Of a stretch of 64,000 nucleotides of DNA, positions 24,660 through 34,870 are shown piece after piece (position 1 is the stretch's first letter; each line of letters opens with the position of its first letter). The position numbers and the translations under genes are program-made. Under the pieces are notes generated by a model. The model had not been told where the DNA came from and did not search any database. It was given only the letters and a program-made list of their open reading frames with translations. This DNA comes from Episyrphus balteatus. Its lineage: Eukaryota; Arthropoda; Insecta; Diptera; Syrphidae. The stretch is from the NCBI RefSeq assembly GCF_945859705.1, contig NC_079137.1, positions 2,670,001-2,734,000 of the forward strand. Reading direction: 5' to 3'.

Positions 24660-25190
24660 AGTAAAAATGGAATTCCGCCGCACCACCGCTGCACCCCGTC
24701 CGCACCATTTAAAACATTTCTAATCCGCCGCACTATCGCTGCACCACGTCCGCACCGCACCATTTCATTTTGAAAATATGGAAAAAATTCGCTGCACCAC
24801 GACTGCACCACGTCACCACCATTTCATTTTGAATAAAAAATTCGGTGTACGACCACGCACCATGGTCAAAAATTCTATTCTCGTACTTATACAAATGTTT
24901 AAGTCGTCTTCAAAGTTATTTTGACTTCAGCAACAAATTGCCAGTTTGCACAGTGGTCGAGTGGTTAAGGCGTTGAACTTCTAATTGAAAGTGCTCTGGA
25001 TACTCGGGTTCGAATCTCCTTCTCATCGGTTATTTTTTTATTTTTCAATAATACAAAATTATGTACCATGGTGCACCGAATTTTTCATTCAAAATAAAAT
25101 GGTAAGGACGTGTTGCAGTTGTGGTGCGGCGGTGATGGGCCGAAATTTTCCGCTAAACATCGGTGGTGCAGCTGTGGTGCGGCGGTCAAG
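24660..25190. repeat. GC-rich inverted repeat array surrounding a tRNA-like core
   Basis: Three tandem units of the type CCGCCGCACCACCGCTGCAC followed by CGTCCGCACCATTT lie at about 24668-24850. One or two inverted units (GGTGCAGCTGTGGTGCGGCG) lie at about 25080-25190. Nearer the centre, AAAAATTCGGTGTACGACC and CACCATGGT (about 24837-24865) are matched in inverse at 25065-25090. The tRNA-like sequence 24946-25030 sits between the arms. Confidence 0.6.
24946..25030 (+). pseudogene. tRNA-like sequence (possible SINE head)
   Basis: Good A-box (TGGTCGAGTGGTTAAGG from 24954) and B-box (GGTTCGAATCT from 25007) with roughly tRNA spacing and a long variable region. The anticodon stem can form with one mismatch around TTCTAAT (anticodon TCT). 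The acceptor stem does not pair and the T stem is weak, so it is not an intact tRNA gene. A pol III-promoter tRNA-derived repeat fits better. Confidence 0.5.
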
Positions 25191-25249
25191 ATTTTTTTTA
25201 TTTCTTTCTTTAAAAAATCAATTTCTATTTTTACTTGGGGAATTGGGGA

Positions 25250-25515
25250 CAAAGTGACAGAATAACAAGGCGCAAGGTTTTATGTCGACAAAGCAACAGA
25301 GGCGATAGGTTGACCAGGTGCCATAAGGCGAAAAGGTGACGCGACAAATAAAAAAAGGTGATTTGGCGGAAAGTTAAAAGAGCCAAAAAGGCGAAAAAGT
25401 GACAGAGCGATAAAGTGATGTAGCGACTAGGTGACAAGGTAACAAACAAAGCGACAAGTTGATAAGGCGAAAAATGTTACAGGACGAAAAATGTGACAAG
25501 GCACAAAGTAATGCA
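25250..25515. repeat. Degenerate minisatellite, AAGGCGA/AAAGTGACA words
   Basis: About 15 imprecise repeats of words such as GACAAGGCGA and AAAAAGTGACA. A shorter patch of the same kind lies at about 24580-24655, just outside the other arm of the 24660-25190 inverted repeat, so both may belong to one composite element. Confidence 0.55.
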
Positions 25516-25697
25516 AGTAGTGAGTTACCTGATGGGCTGCAGGAGTGCTGGAAAATTCATGACTTGTTGCACCCTTTAAGTGCCTCGTAAAATAGAATAT
25601 CGTACCAAAAAGAAGAAACGGTCAAAAGGAATTCAAGTGCATGAAATTTCCCGTGTTTAATGGGCCCTCTATAAAAAAATCTTTAATCCGCCGCCGC

Positions 25698-27198
25698 ACT
25701 GTTGTCCAAAATGACTTATCTCGTTGCAAAAATCATAACTTTTGAACGGATTGAGGTAGCGGTACAGTTTTTTTTTTAATTTGAAGGAAATTTCCAGGGC
25801 TGTTACACCAATGAATTTCAAGAAAATTGTTTTACAGGGTGTTTAGGAATCATCGGCCGAAAACCGATTTTCTTAAAAAAAAAATATTTAAATTAAAATT
25901 GGTATGCCATTTTGTAGAAATCACTAATTCACATCTAAAAAAAGTTCAGATTACACTTTTCCATGATATTACGATTATAAAGAATGCCAAAAAAGTTGGT
26001 CCCGGAAGTCCGTCTGTCTTTCTGTCTGTATAAGGATCTACATCCTAAACGGATGGACCGATTGACTTCAAATTTGGTATGTAGCATTTTTTGGAGACCC
26101 TCCAGAGGTGTTTTTGGAATTAATTTTTTTGGGCCAAAAATAACGGTACTTGTCATACACCAATTTCAGTAAAGCTGTAATTGCTCAAAAACGGCTCCAA
26201 CGATTTTGTTTAAAAAATTCAAATGTAAGTTTGAAAACAAGGTCTATCTTCTAATGAAAAAAATTTTTTTGGAAAATCATTATTAACGGTACCTGCCATA
26301 GAACGGTTTTTTTTAAATCCGATATTCTCCGAAACGGCTTATTCGATTTCAACGAAACTTTTTTTGAAGAAGCACTTATATAACTCAAATATAAGCCAAA
26401 AATAAAATTTCAAAAAAAATAATTTTTGGATTTTTAAAAAAATTTTGAAATTTTTTTTTGAAAAATAAAATTTTCGAAAACGGGACATTGTATTTTTTTG
26501 AAATTTTGTTTTTAGATGTGGATTAGTGATTTCTACAAAATGGCATACCAATTTTAATTTAAACATTTTTTTTAAAGAAAATCTGTTCCTTCTGCCTTCA
26601 TTTTTTTTCAAAGTACAAAATCTCGGCAGTGCGCAAGCATGCGCAGCTAAATATTTTTATTTTGAATCAACAATTGATTGGTACACATACCCTATTCGGC
26701 TTAATGAATGGAACCGAATGGATTTTTTACGGTACCTGCCATAAAACCGTTTTTTTTTCAAATCCGATATTCTCCAAAACGGCTTATTCGATTTCAACGA
26801 AACTTTTTGTGAAGAAGCACTTATATAACTCAAATATAAGCCAAAAATAAAATTTCAAAAAAAATAATTTTTGGATTTTTAAAAAAATTTTGAAATTTTT
26901 TTTTGAAAAATAAAATTTTCGAAAACGGGACGTTGTATTTTTTTGAAATTTTGTTTTTAAATGTGGATTAGTGATTTCTACAAAATGGCATACCAATTTT
27001 AATTTAAACTTTTTTTTTAAAGAAAATCTGTTTTTGGCCGATGATTCCGAAACACCCTGTGAAATAATTTTATTGAAATTCATTGGTATAACAGCCCTAG
27101 AAATGTCCTTCAAATAAAAAAAAAAATTGTACCGCTAACTCAATCCGTTCAAAAGTTATGATTTTTGCAACGAGATAAGTCATTTTGGACAACCGTGC
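25698..27198. mobile_element. 1.5-kb fold-back element with an internal direct duplication
   Basis: Left end GTTGTCCAAAATGACTTATC is matched in inverse at the right end. The arms run about 240 bp and include ACAGGGTGTTTAGGAATCAT and its complement. Between them are a forward copy of the CTTGC-family block (GTCCCGGAAGTCCGTCTG at about 26000) and a duplicated segment: about 26290-26600 and 26740-27030 share AACGGCTTATTCGATTTC and TATATAACTCAAATATAAGC. No transposase frame. Confidence 0.6.
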
Positions 27199-29115
27199 GC
27201 CGCTACTGTTTTTTTTTCATTCAATTCGATTCACCGACATCAGCCAAACAAAAACGTAAATTGCCAAGGATAACGTCTGCGAATCAAATTCAAATGTCTT
27301 TTCTCGTCTAGCTTTGCCTCTTCTATATGTATCTCTACTATATCTAAGGTATATCCAGACATTGCACAAATCCTTTTCGTTAAGTCCTCGCACAAGTGGA
27401 TTGGATCGATTCCAGAAACGCCATCACACAGAGTAGAAACAGCAAGATAGAGGATAGGATGTTTGTTTAGGATTTCTTATTTCGTCACACTATCTGCTCA
27501 TGATCCTTTCCTGTCACACTTTGGGAGAAAACTTACAAAAAAAAAAACAAAACCAGAACGAAGCACAGTATAAAATAAACTTTTCCATTTTCACAGTTTG
27601 CTGAAGCTCTATACGCCTGCAAGTAGTAGTAGGTAGATGGCAAAGGAATGAATGTGATTGCCACCACTTGCGTCCACCTACCATTTCCAATTTTACGATA
27701 TAAGATATGTATCCTGGATGCCTTAGAAAAGTTTCATTTTATATAGCGTGTGTGTGTTTGTGTGTGTGGGTGGGTACTGTGGATATGCACTTTTGCAGCA
27801 CTACTCTGATGCATAGTTTTATATCCATCAGGATCCCATCAACACTGCCAGAGAGCCAGTTAGACGAAATGAACTCTTCGTCTTTTCCTTTTTTCTTTAT
27901 ATTTTCTGATGATGTTGTGCACATCCTTCTACCATCCAGGATTCAGGATCTGCTTCTGCACTTTCGTAAAAGGAGTTTTTTCTTATTTTTTTCATTTTCA
28001 ACGTTGTTGCAATTGGATGTTGTAATTGTGACGATATGTAGCGCACTGTGAGTGGTGTGAAATGACACGCTGCTAGGAGGAGGATATAATGCGATGACTC
28101 TGTTCCAAAGGAAAAAGAAAAGAAATTGCAATTGCTTTCTGTTGCAGTTAGGGTATGAGAGTATGGTGCTGGTATACTGGATATAACAGTTATTCAGGAT
28201 TAAATTAGTTTTCTTGTGCAGAACACACAGGAGCAAAAAACACTACTTGCAGAACAGAAAATGATGTTGATGATTTTTCTGAAAAGTAATATACCTTCAC
28301 TTCCTATACTAAACTGTAGCCAACGGTGTATAGTTTTTTTTTTTTGTTTTGTTTTTCATCTCCAGCCCTCCTTCTATTCTATATAAAGGAGGTTCCTCCT
28401 CAACAGACTTTACTGCACAGAAATGGCACTAGATGTCTCACTATGAATTCTTTGGTCATTATGTTGAGTGGTTTTAGCTTTTTCTGTTTTCTTTAATTTT
28501 AGTATTTTTTTTGTTTTTTTTTTTTTGTTTTATAGAATTAACAGTGTAGAAGAACTTTGTTTCATTTAAATGTATTTTGTTGTTAATTTTTATTGACGAA
28601 GTCTAAGTTAATGGTTATGGCAAATGGGAAATTGTTGAAGAGGAAAACGAAAATAAATAACTAGATGACGAAGAACCATTTATATAAAAAAAGGCTTGAT
28701 AAATTAACTTGAATTTTACGAATTCTTAAAAATCTGTTTATAACTTACCGAAGTAATGAGTAGTATCTTTTTCACCTAGAAAGAAAAAAAAATATTTATT
28801 AATAAATTTTTTTGCAGAAAGTATGTAACAAATTTTTTTGTTTATACTCAAAGTTTTTATGTTATTATTGTTTTATTTTATTTGGGAAGCCACTACTGAT
28901 TGACAAAAATTGTATTAATTGGGCACCCAGTAAAAATAAATGTTCGGGTTCACTGTGGTGTATGCGTAACTTTTTTTATGTACGCGTTTTAACGAAAATT
29001 TGTTATAAGTTGTTATTAAATGAAACTGGTTCTATTTTATTGATCACTCACTCACCTACATTCAACAAAGGCGTTAGAGCCGCGCTTTTTGTAAATAAAG
29101 TCTTTTATGGGATCG
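27199..29115. other. Intronic DNA without a recognised gene
   Basis: Moderately complex sequence, including a TATA-box match TATATAAAGG at 28380-28389 (+). The 154-codon frame at 28812-29276 ends inside the following repeat array and has no recognised domain, so it is not called. Confidence 0.4.
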
Positions 29116-29850
29116 GGTCAAAATTCTGGCTTCAAAATTCTGCTTTTCAAAATTCTGCTTTTTTAACGAAAATTCTGCTTTTTTTCTATTCTGCTTTTCA
29201 AAGTTCTGCTTTTCAAAATTCTGCCAGCATTATTCTTGAACAAAAAAATTCTGCCAATTCTGTTTTTTTTTTATAGCATATGCGCTGACTAAAGAAAAAT
29301 ATACCTCATTAATGTAATTTAACATTGGTAGGTACTTTCCTAAATTTTTTTGTTTGAGTGTCGCAAATATTTTTTAAAATGCAATGACTGACTTTCTTTC
29401 AAATAAAATCTATAACTTATTGGAACCTATCGGTTGTTTGATACAAAATATTCCTTTAAAAAAATTTTGAATTATTTTCGGAAATGTTTTCTTAATTTTT
29501 TCAAATTTATTTATTTATAAAACGAAAATTAATATGCATTCAAAGAATAACAAATTATGTAGGTAAGTAATCAAATAAGCAGATAATTTTTCAAGAAGAT
29601 GATTTTACAGAATTCTCCAAAAAATAAAAAACGGTTTGGAAAATGTTAAAAAGCGCGCGCTTTTTAACATTTTCCAAACCGTTTTTTAATTTTTTGCAGA
29701 ATTTTGAAAAACAGAATAATGAAAAGCAGAATTTTGAAAAACAGAATTTTGAAAAACAGAATTTTGAAAGCAGAATTTTGTAAAACAGAATTTTGAAAGC
29801 AGAATTTTGACAAAAGAATTTTGACCCCGGCAGAATTTTGACCCCAACCC
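29116..29850. repeat. Inverted pair of AAAATTCTG arrays around a perfect palindrome
   Basis: At 29116-29270 the word CAAAATTCTGCTTTT repeats about nine times. At 29693-29850 the complement (CAGAATTTTGAAAA) repeats about ten times, so the two arrays form opposite arms. At the inner edge of the second array, GGTTTGGAAAATGTTAAAAA, GCGCGCGC and the exact complement form a perfect palindrome centred on 29656/29657. The spacing is too short and uneven for a CRISPR array, and this is eukaryotic DNA. Confidence 0.65.
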
Positions 29851-29944
29851 GTCTTTTATGTCTGGTTGCTGAATTATTTGCAATCTAAATATTTTTTTTT
29901 ACATTCGGGAGCAGAAAATTTCGGATCAAAGAATAGAAATAAGT

Positions 29945-30430
29945 TTTAGTTTACAGATATGATTGCACAGTGCACAGCCTATGCATTCCGATAAAAAAAT
30001 TACAAATTAATTTTTTTCAGATTTTTGAGAAAAAATCAAGGTTAACCCCTTGCCAAAAAAAATTCCATTTTTAAAAATTTTCTCCAAATGCATCGAGTGA
30101 GATATCAAAAGAAAGGTCTGTTTAAACTCTATTCATAACTGAAAACTAAAAGTTTCTTCGAAGTGTGGTTCCTGAGATATTTCCTACCAAACGTTTTTTT
30201 GTTTGTTTGTTTCTTTTTCTTACATTCCGAAGCCGATATCTTTTGAGCAAATTCTCGAAACAAGTTTTGGTTTCCAGATATGAGTTCAATGTGAAAACGC
30301 CTATGCATTCCGATAGAAAAATTACAAAGTTAACCCCTTGTCAAAAAAATTCCATTTTTAAAAATTTTATCCAAATGCATCGAGTGAAACATCAAAAGAA
30401 AGGTCTCTTTAAACTCTATTCATAACTGAA
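29945..30430. repeat. Two direct repeat units of about 150 bp
   Basis: Blocks at about 29985-30140 and 30305-30428 share GTTAACCCCTTG, CAAATGCATCGAGTGA and TTTAAACTCTATTCATAACTG. The family is unknown. Confidence 0.6.
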
Positions 30431-32226
30431 TTTTAAGGCAAACATGAGAAATCAAAATTTAAAAAAAAATTACTCATACGCCAGAGTGTACATATGTGGA
30501 AAAAAAAAACTATTTTTACTATTTTTGGTTATGTTTTTTATTGTTCACATGTTTACTTTTGAAGGTTCCAGCTGTTAGAAAAGGTGTTACAGTTCATGTC
30601 ATCTTATTGTTTTTCAACACAATAGAAAAATAAAATTAAAAAGTTTAAATGTGCTTTTTTATCCTTCCATTTCCCATTGAAATGAAGATGTTTATTTTTT
30701 TTTTTTTTTTTTTAAACATCTCTGGACATCATCTTTTTTAATGATCCAGACAAATTATAACTCAATGTATGTCATTTGCGTCGACAACAACGGCATATCC
30801 TTCAACACAATCACACAATGCACCCGGCAAAAGTATAAAATAAAATAAAACAAAACTCTAACTTTTTAGCATCAACATTCTTGAATAATAACCATAAGAC
30901 GAGAAAACTACAAGAAGATGAAGGCAAAACTTTCATTATAAATTCTTTGGTTGTAGTTTTTTTTTTTTTTTTTTCATTCTTATTTCCTTGGACCATTTGA
31001 TTTCTCGATCTGATTCGTATCCTTGTTGTGCAGTTATCGTATATATAAAAGTCCAAGGAAAACATAGTCTGTCGAAAGCAATTGCATTTAGTGTGCATTA
31101 GTTTTGTGATGATTTCTTGGTTTTTCTCTTACTCTCTCTCTTTCTCACTGGTCATTAAGTTTTATTATATTATTCAAGGAATATATTGTAATCGTCTATG
31201 TTGTTAGAAATGAGCAGTTAGAAAAAATAAAAAAAATTTAATTTTAACGAAGAAAAAAATAACAAAAATAATAAAAAATTATTAAAATTGAACTTATATT
31301 GAATTAATTTAATTTTGTTTAAAGATGTTGCAAGTTTTCTATCCCATAAAAAAGAAAGATTCAAGAAATAATAGTCACGTAGCCAAAAAAAAAACTTATC
31401 ACAATTCTTTTTTCATTTTCTTCAATTAACAAAAACCTCTAACAACCACATTTACCAACTTCTTATCCAATCAAAAGACGACTTTTTCCATATGACAAAA
31501 CGGTAAGTTCTTCATGCATTCTTAATGTCACCCAGAATCTTTTACCCTCTGTTCACATCTTTAAACAAACAAAACAACAATGACAAAAAGAAGAAGAAGA
31601 AAAAACCATATCCTTAATAAATGAAGGTGAACATAAGATGAGAAGCAAAACGCCAAATAATGCAATGTATACTTAAGTAAACCTTTATTCATTCAGGGAT
31701 AATTCTGGGGATAGGTAGAATATTATAATGACACATCCTTGCACAAGGACCAGAATCTCCAAAGAATTCGTATACTTTCATATCGCATTGCATCATCATG
31801 ATACATAGCCAGGTTCACACTTACTCTAACTATAGCTTTTTATAAAGCCAACTTTATACAGCTCTCTGTACCTGGGAAACCTTATAGTTGTAGCTCTTAT
31901 GACACCGTCATTGTCATGGTGCTATCATTGCGCGCCCGATGCTGCTGTTGCGACAAACGGATACAGAGATACACCATCATCCTGTTTATACGTTTTGAGG
32001 ATGAAAACTAATAATAGATGGCCAGGATCTTTTATTTTTTTTTTTTTCTTCTTAATTTCACAAAGGTATAAAAGGTAAGAGAGTATATATCGTTGTCGTT
32101 GGGTTGGCCTTTATTTCTAAATAACTTTGTAGAACTGAGTAGATACACCTTGAGTTTAACAGGAGCGCATTTTGTTTAGTGATTTGTAAAACCAAGACCT
32201 TTTGCAAAAATACCATTGAACAAGAA
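30431..32226. other. Intronic DNA without a recognised gene
   Basis: No coding signal. A TATA-box match TATATATAAAAG occurs at about 31035 (+) and is followed by CT-rich sequence but no open frame. Confidence 0.4.
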
Positions 32227-32845
32227 TGGCGCCCAACGTGAGATCTTCTATCCATAACTTACTTAGTAAAGAATTTGAACCTCAATAAATCTATTAACTG
32301 ATTCTATATGACAAAATAGAGGGAATTTAAATAAGAAGTAACTTTTGTTGAGGTCCTCACATTGGGCGCCACTTATGAAATGCTGAGCTTTCAAGTCAAA
32401 TGAGGTAGAACATGCTCTTGCAAATGATTCATGCAATCTTGAAACTCATGAAATGCTGAGATTCAAGTCAAATAAAGTATAACACGCCCACAAAGTCAAT
32501 ATTGAAAAAAATTCATTGAACCCACATACATTTTTGTGGTTTCCACATCGGACGCCACTAATGAAAATTATGAAATGTTGGTTTTTTTCAAGTCAAATAA
32601 GGTATAACGTGACCAAATGACCTTGTAAATGCCAAATTTCCATAGAGTTCAAATTCTTTTCTTTGTACATTTGATGAGAAATCTTATAGAATTGTTATCG
32701 TCTCCACATTGGGCGCCACTTATTAAATTATGTCTTCAATAATTAAAATTGCTCTTAATCGAGTACAAACGCTTTCCAACAGAGTTCTATATATTGTCTA
32801 AATAAAAATACATATTTTTTGTTGAGATCCTCACATTGGGCGCCA
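32227..32845. repeat. Primer-binding-site-like motif cluster, left group
   Basis: Five copies of a TGGCGCCCAAYGTG motif: 32227 (+, TGGCGCCCAACGTGAGATCT) and minus-strand copies ending at 32371, 32557 (degenerate), 32718 and 32845. The minus copies extend to a longer consensus, AAGTGGCGCCCAATGTGAGG followed by ACCTCAAC. Between them a unit with ATGAAATGCTGAG, TCAAGTCAAAT and GGTATAAC repeats about three times, so this is a decayed tandem array. The motif equals the complement of a lysine-tRNA 3' end including CCA, as used by some insect LTR retroelements as primer site (recalled, not aligned). No gag or pol frame is present. Confidence 0.6.
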
Positions 32846-34300
32846 CTTTAAAAAAGACCAATTAAATGCATCCCTGCATATTGCCAACCAACACCAACAG
32901 TTCAAGGTGTGATGATATTAAGAGTCAGGATATGGCACGTAACTCCTTTTCTATCCTGATTCGCTTCAATCTTTGAATCCTGAGGCATTGCGCGTCTGTC
33001 GCAACGCCATCTTCGTCTGCACCCAGAGGTCGTTTTCAGAACTTCCTCAGCCTCATTCCACCACTAAACCGGAGCCCTCCATCTCTCAGCTCAAAGATTC
33101 AGAGCATAAATATTTATGGCCGTGTGTTTCTTGTTTCGTCGCCAATGCTTCCAACTCAATTTCTGTGTATGTGTGGATGTGTTTTTTTATTTTTTTTTTT
33201 TTTTTCATCTTCTTGGATTCTTAAGTTTTTGTTTTGAAACAGGCCAATGTGTGTGGTGTGATGGTAGAAATGTTAAGAGGTGCAAGCGTAATGCGCCATT
33301 GTTGAGTGCCATCAACGTCCTTTTTATATCCTTCTCTTGCCTGCATCATCGTCACGATACGCTGCTAAGGTGTTTTCTGAGATGGTTTTTGGTGGTATGA
33401 TGGTGGGCGTGATGATGTGTAGTGTGTTGGGACTAAGAATATACCTTCTACTGCATAGAAAATCACCTGAGAAACTTTTTCGGAAGTTCATAGCTATAGC
33501 TCTCACATCATGGGTATAGGTATAAGTATATCCTGGCGACAAAAAAAAAACCTGGTGTCATTGTCGTTTAATCGTCTTATATCACATTTTCATTGTGTGT
33601 GCAAGGTATTATGTGTCGTTGTTTGGTGTTTAAAAGTTAGTGACACTAAAAAGGATGAGGATGGCTATATGATGAGGCACTGCAACAAGGACAACGAAAT
33701 GACATTGGCAATTGTTTTGTCAAAAGCAGTTTAAGACACAAGTGAAACTGTTAATAGACATATAAGACAGTTTTCTTATTGTTTGCCTCACTCTAGGTAA
33801 GGTAGATGTTTTGACACCAAAAGTGTGTGCTTAAAATGCATTTTCGGTAACTCTTAATGGTGTCATATCCAAGTGAGAGAGAAAACCGAAAATAGGAATA
33901 GGTTTTTTTGGAGGAAAATTAAATCCACATAATGGGGGAATTTTGAACTTTGAATAAATATTTGTGGTGTATTTAAAAGTAAGATGACTTTTGAACTCTT
34001 TGCAGATATTAAGAATTGAAACTTATATTTTCTTGAGGTATTTTGGTATTATAAGAGTTTTAGAAGATTGATCTTCAAAAAGAGAGCAAATAAAATACCT
34101 TACACTTTTTTCTGTGAAGATTGTCATAAAACTGAAGCTTTTCACCAGACTTTCGCATAAGCCTTTTCATGCAAAAGTCGCAGTTGCGTCGGTTCGTCGT
34201 AAAAGTGGTGATCTCAGCAAAGTCTTTCCAATATAAACTTTGCAGAATGTAATTGAAATGCTATTTCGTAACTATGTTGGATTTTTGTTTGTGTAGTAAA
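32846..34300. other. Spacer between the two primer-site-like groups
   Basis: About 1.45 kb of mixed-composition DNA with no retroviral-type open frame. The 83- and 94-codon frames at 32973-33400 overlap each other and show no domain. Confidence 0.45.
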
Positions 34301-34870
34301 TGGCGCCCAATGTGGGTATTTCAACAAAGAACCTCTGATGAACATGATCATGTCATATTAACTTTCGTAGATTAAAGAATAAAGTATTTAACTGTGATTT
34401 TTCCATAAGTTCCTTGTACCTCATGTTGGGCGCCATTTGAATTTTTTAGTAAAATAAAAATTAAATAATTCTCTGTATTAATAAAGAGATTCAAAAGATG
34501 TTTAACATACTCGTTTGTAGGTGAAATATAATTTCATCTTGCAGATTTAAGTAATAACTTCATAAGTGGCGCCCAATGTGGCGACTCTTTAAAAATCTCT
34601 TAAGGAAATAAACACGTTTAATGTAATTTGACTTGTAAATTTCACAAATCATTTCACAAATGTAAGGATTCAAACAAAAAACAACTGATTAATTTAACAA
34701 AAAGTTCATGTAATTTCAAGAACTTGTTCATCAAACTTTATTTTTACTATATAGATATTTGTTTGGACGTTAACAATTAGGATATTCAAAAGAAAAAATG
34801 CACGCTGGACATAATTTTTATTTTAGTTTAAAAAATCTTTATATGATTGGCGCCCAATGTGGGGACCTCA
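34301..34870. repeat. Primer-binding-site-like motif cluster, right group
   Basis: Four copies: plus strand at 34301 (TGGCGCCCAATGTGGGTATT), 34567 (TGGCGCCCAATGTGGCGACT) and 34848 (TGGCGCCCAATGTGGGGACC), and minus strand ending at 34435 (TGGCGCCCAACATGAGG). The plus copy at 34567 shares TTCATAAGTGGCGCCCAATG with the complement of the copy at 32371, which shows that both groups have one origin. Intervening DNA is unique or too decayed to align by eye. Confidence 0.6.

Noticed and set aside
24946..25030. Functional tRNA-Arg(TCT) or tRNA-Ser gene
   Set aside because: A and B boxes are good, but acceptor and T stems do not pair and the variable region does not suit Arg.
28812..29276. 154-codon open frame on the plus strand
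   Set aside because: Low-complexity start, no domain, and its C-terminal third is the AAAATTCTG repeat array.
29693..29850. CRISPR-like short repeat array
   Set aside because: Repeats are adjacent without unique spacers and the DNA is clearly eukaryotic.
32227..34870. Intact endogenous retrovirus or LTR retrotransposon
   Set aside because: Only primer-site-like motifs are present; no gag, protease, reverse transcriptase or integrase frame and no matching LTR pair was seen.
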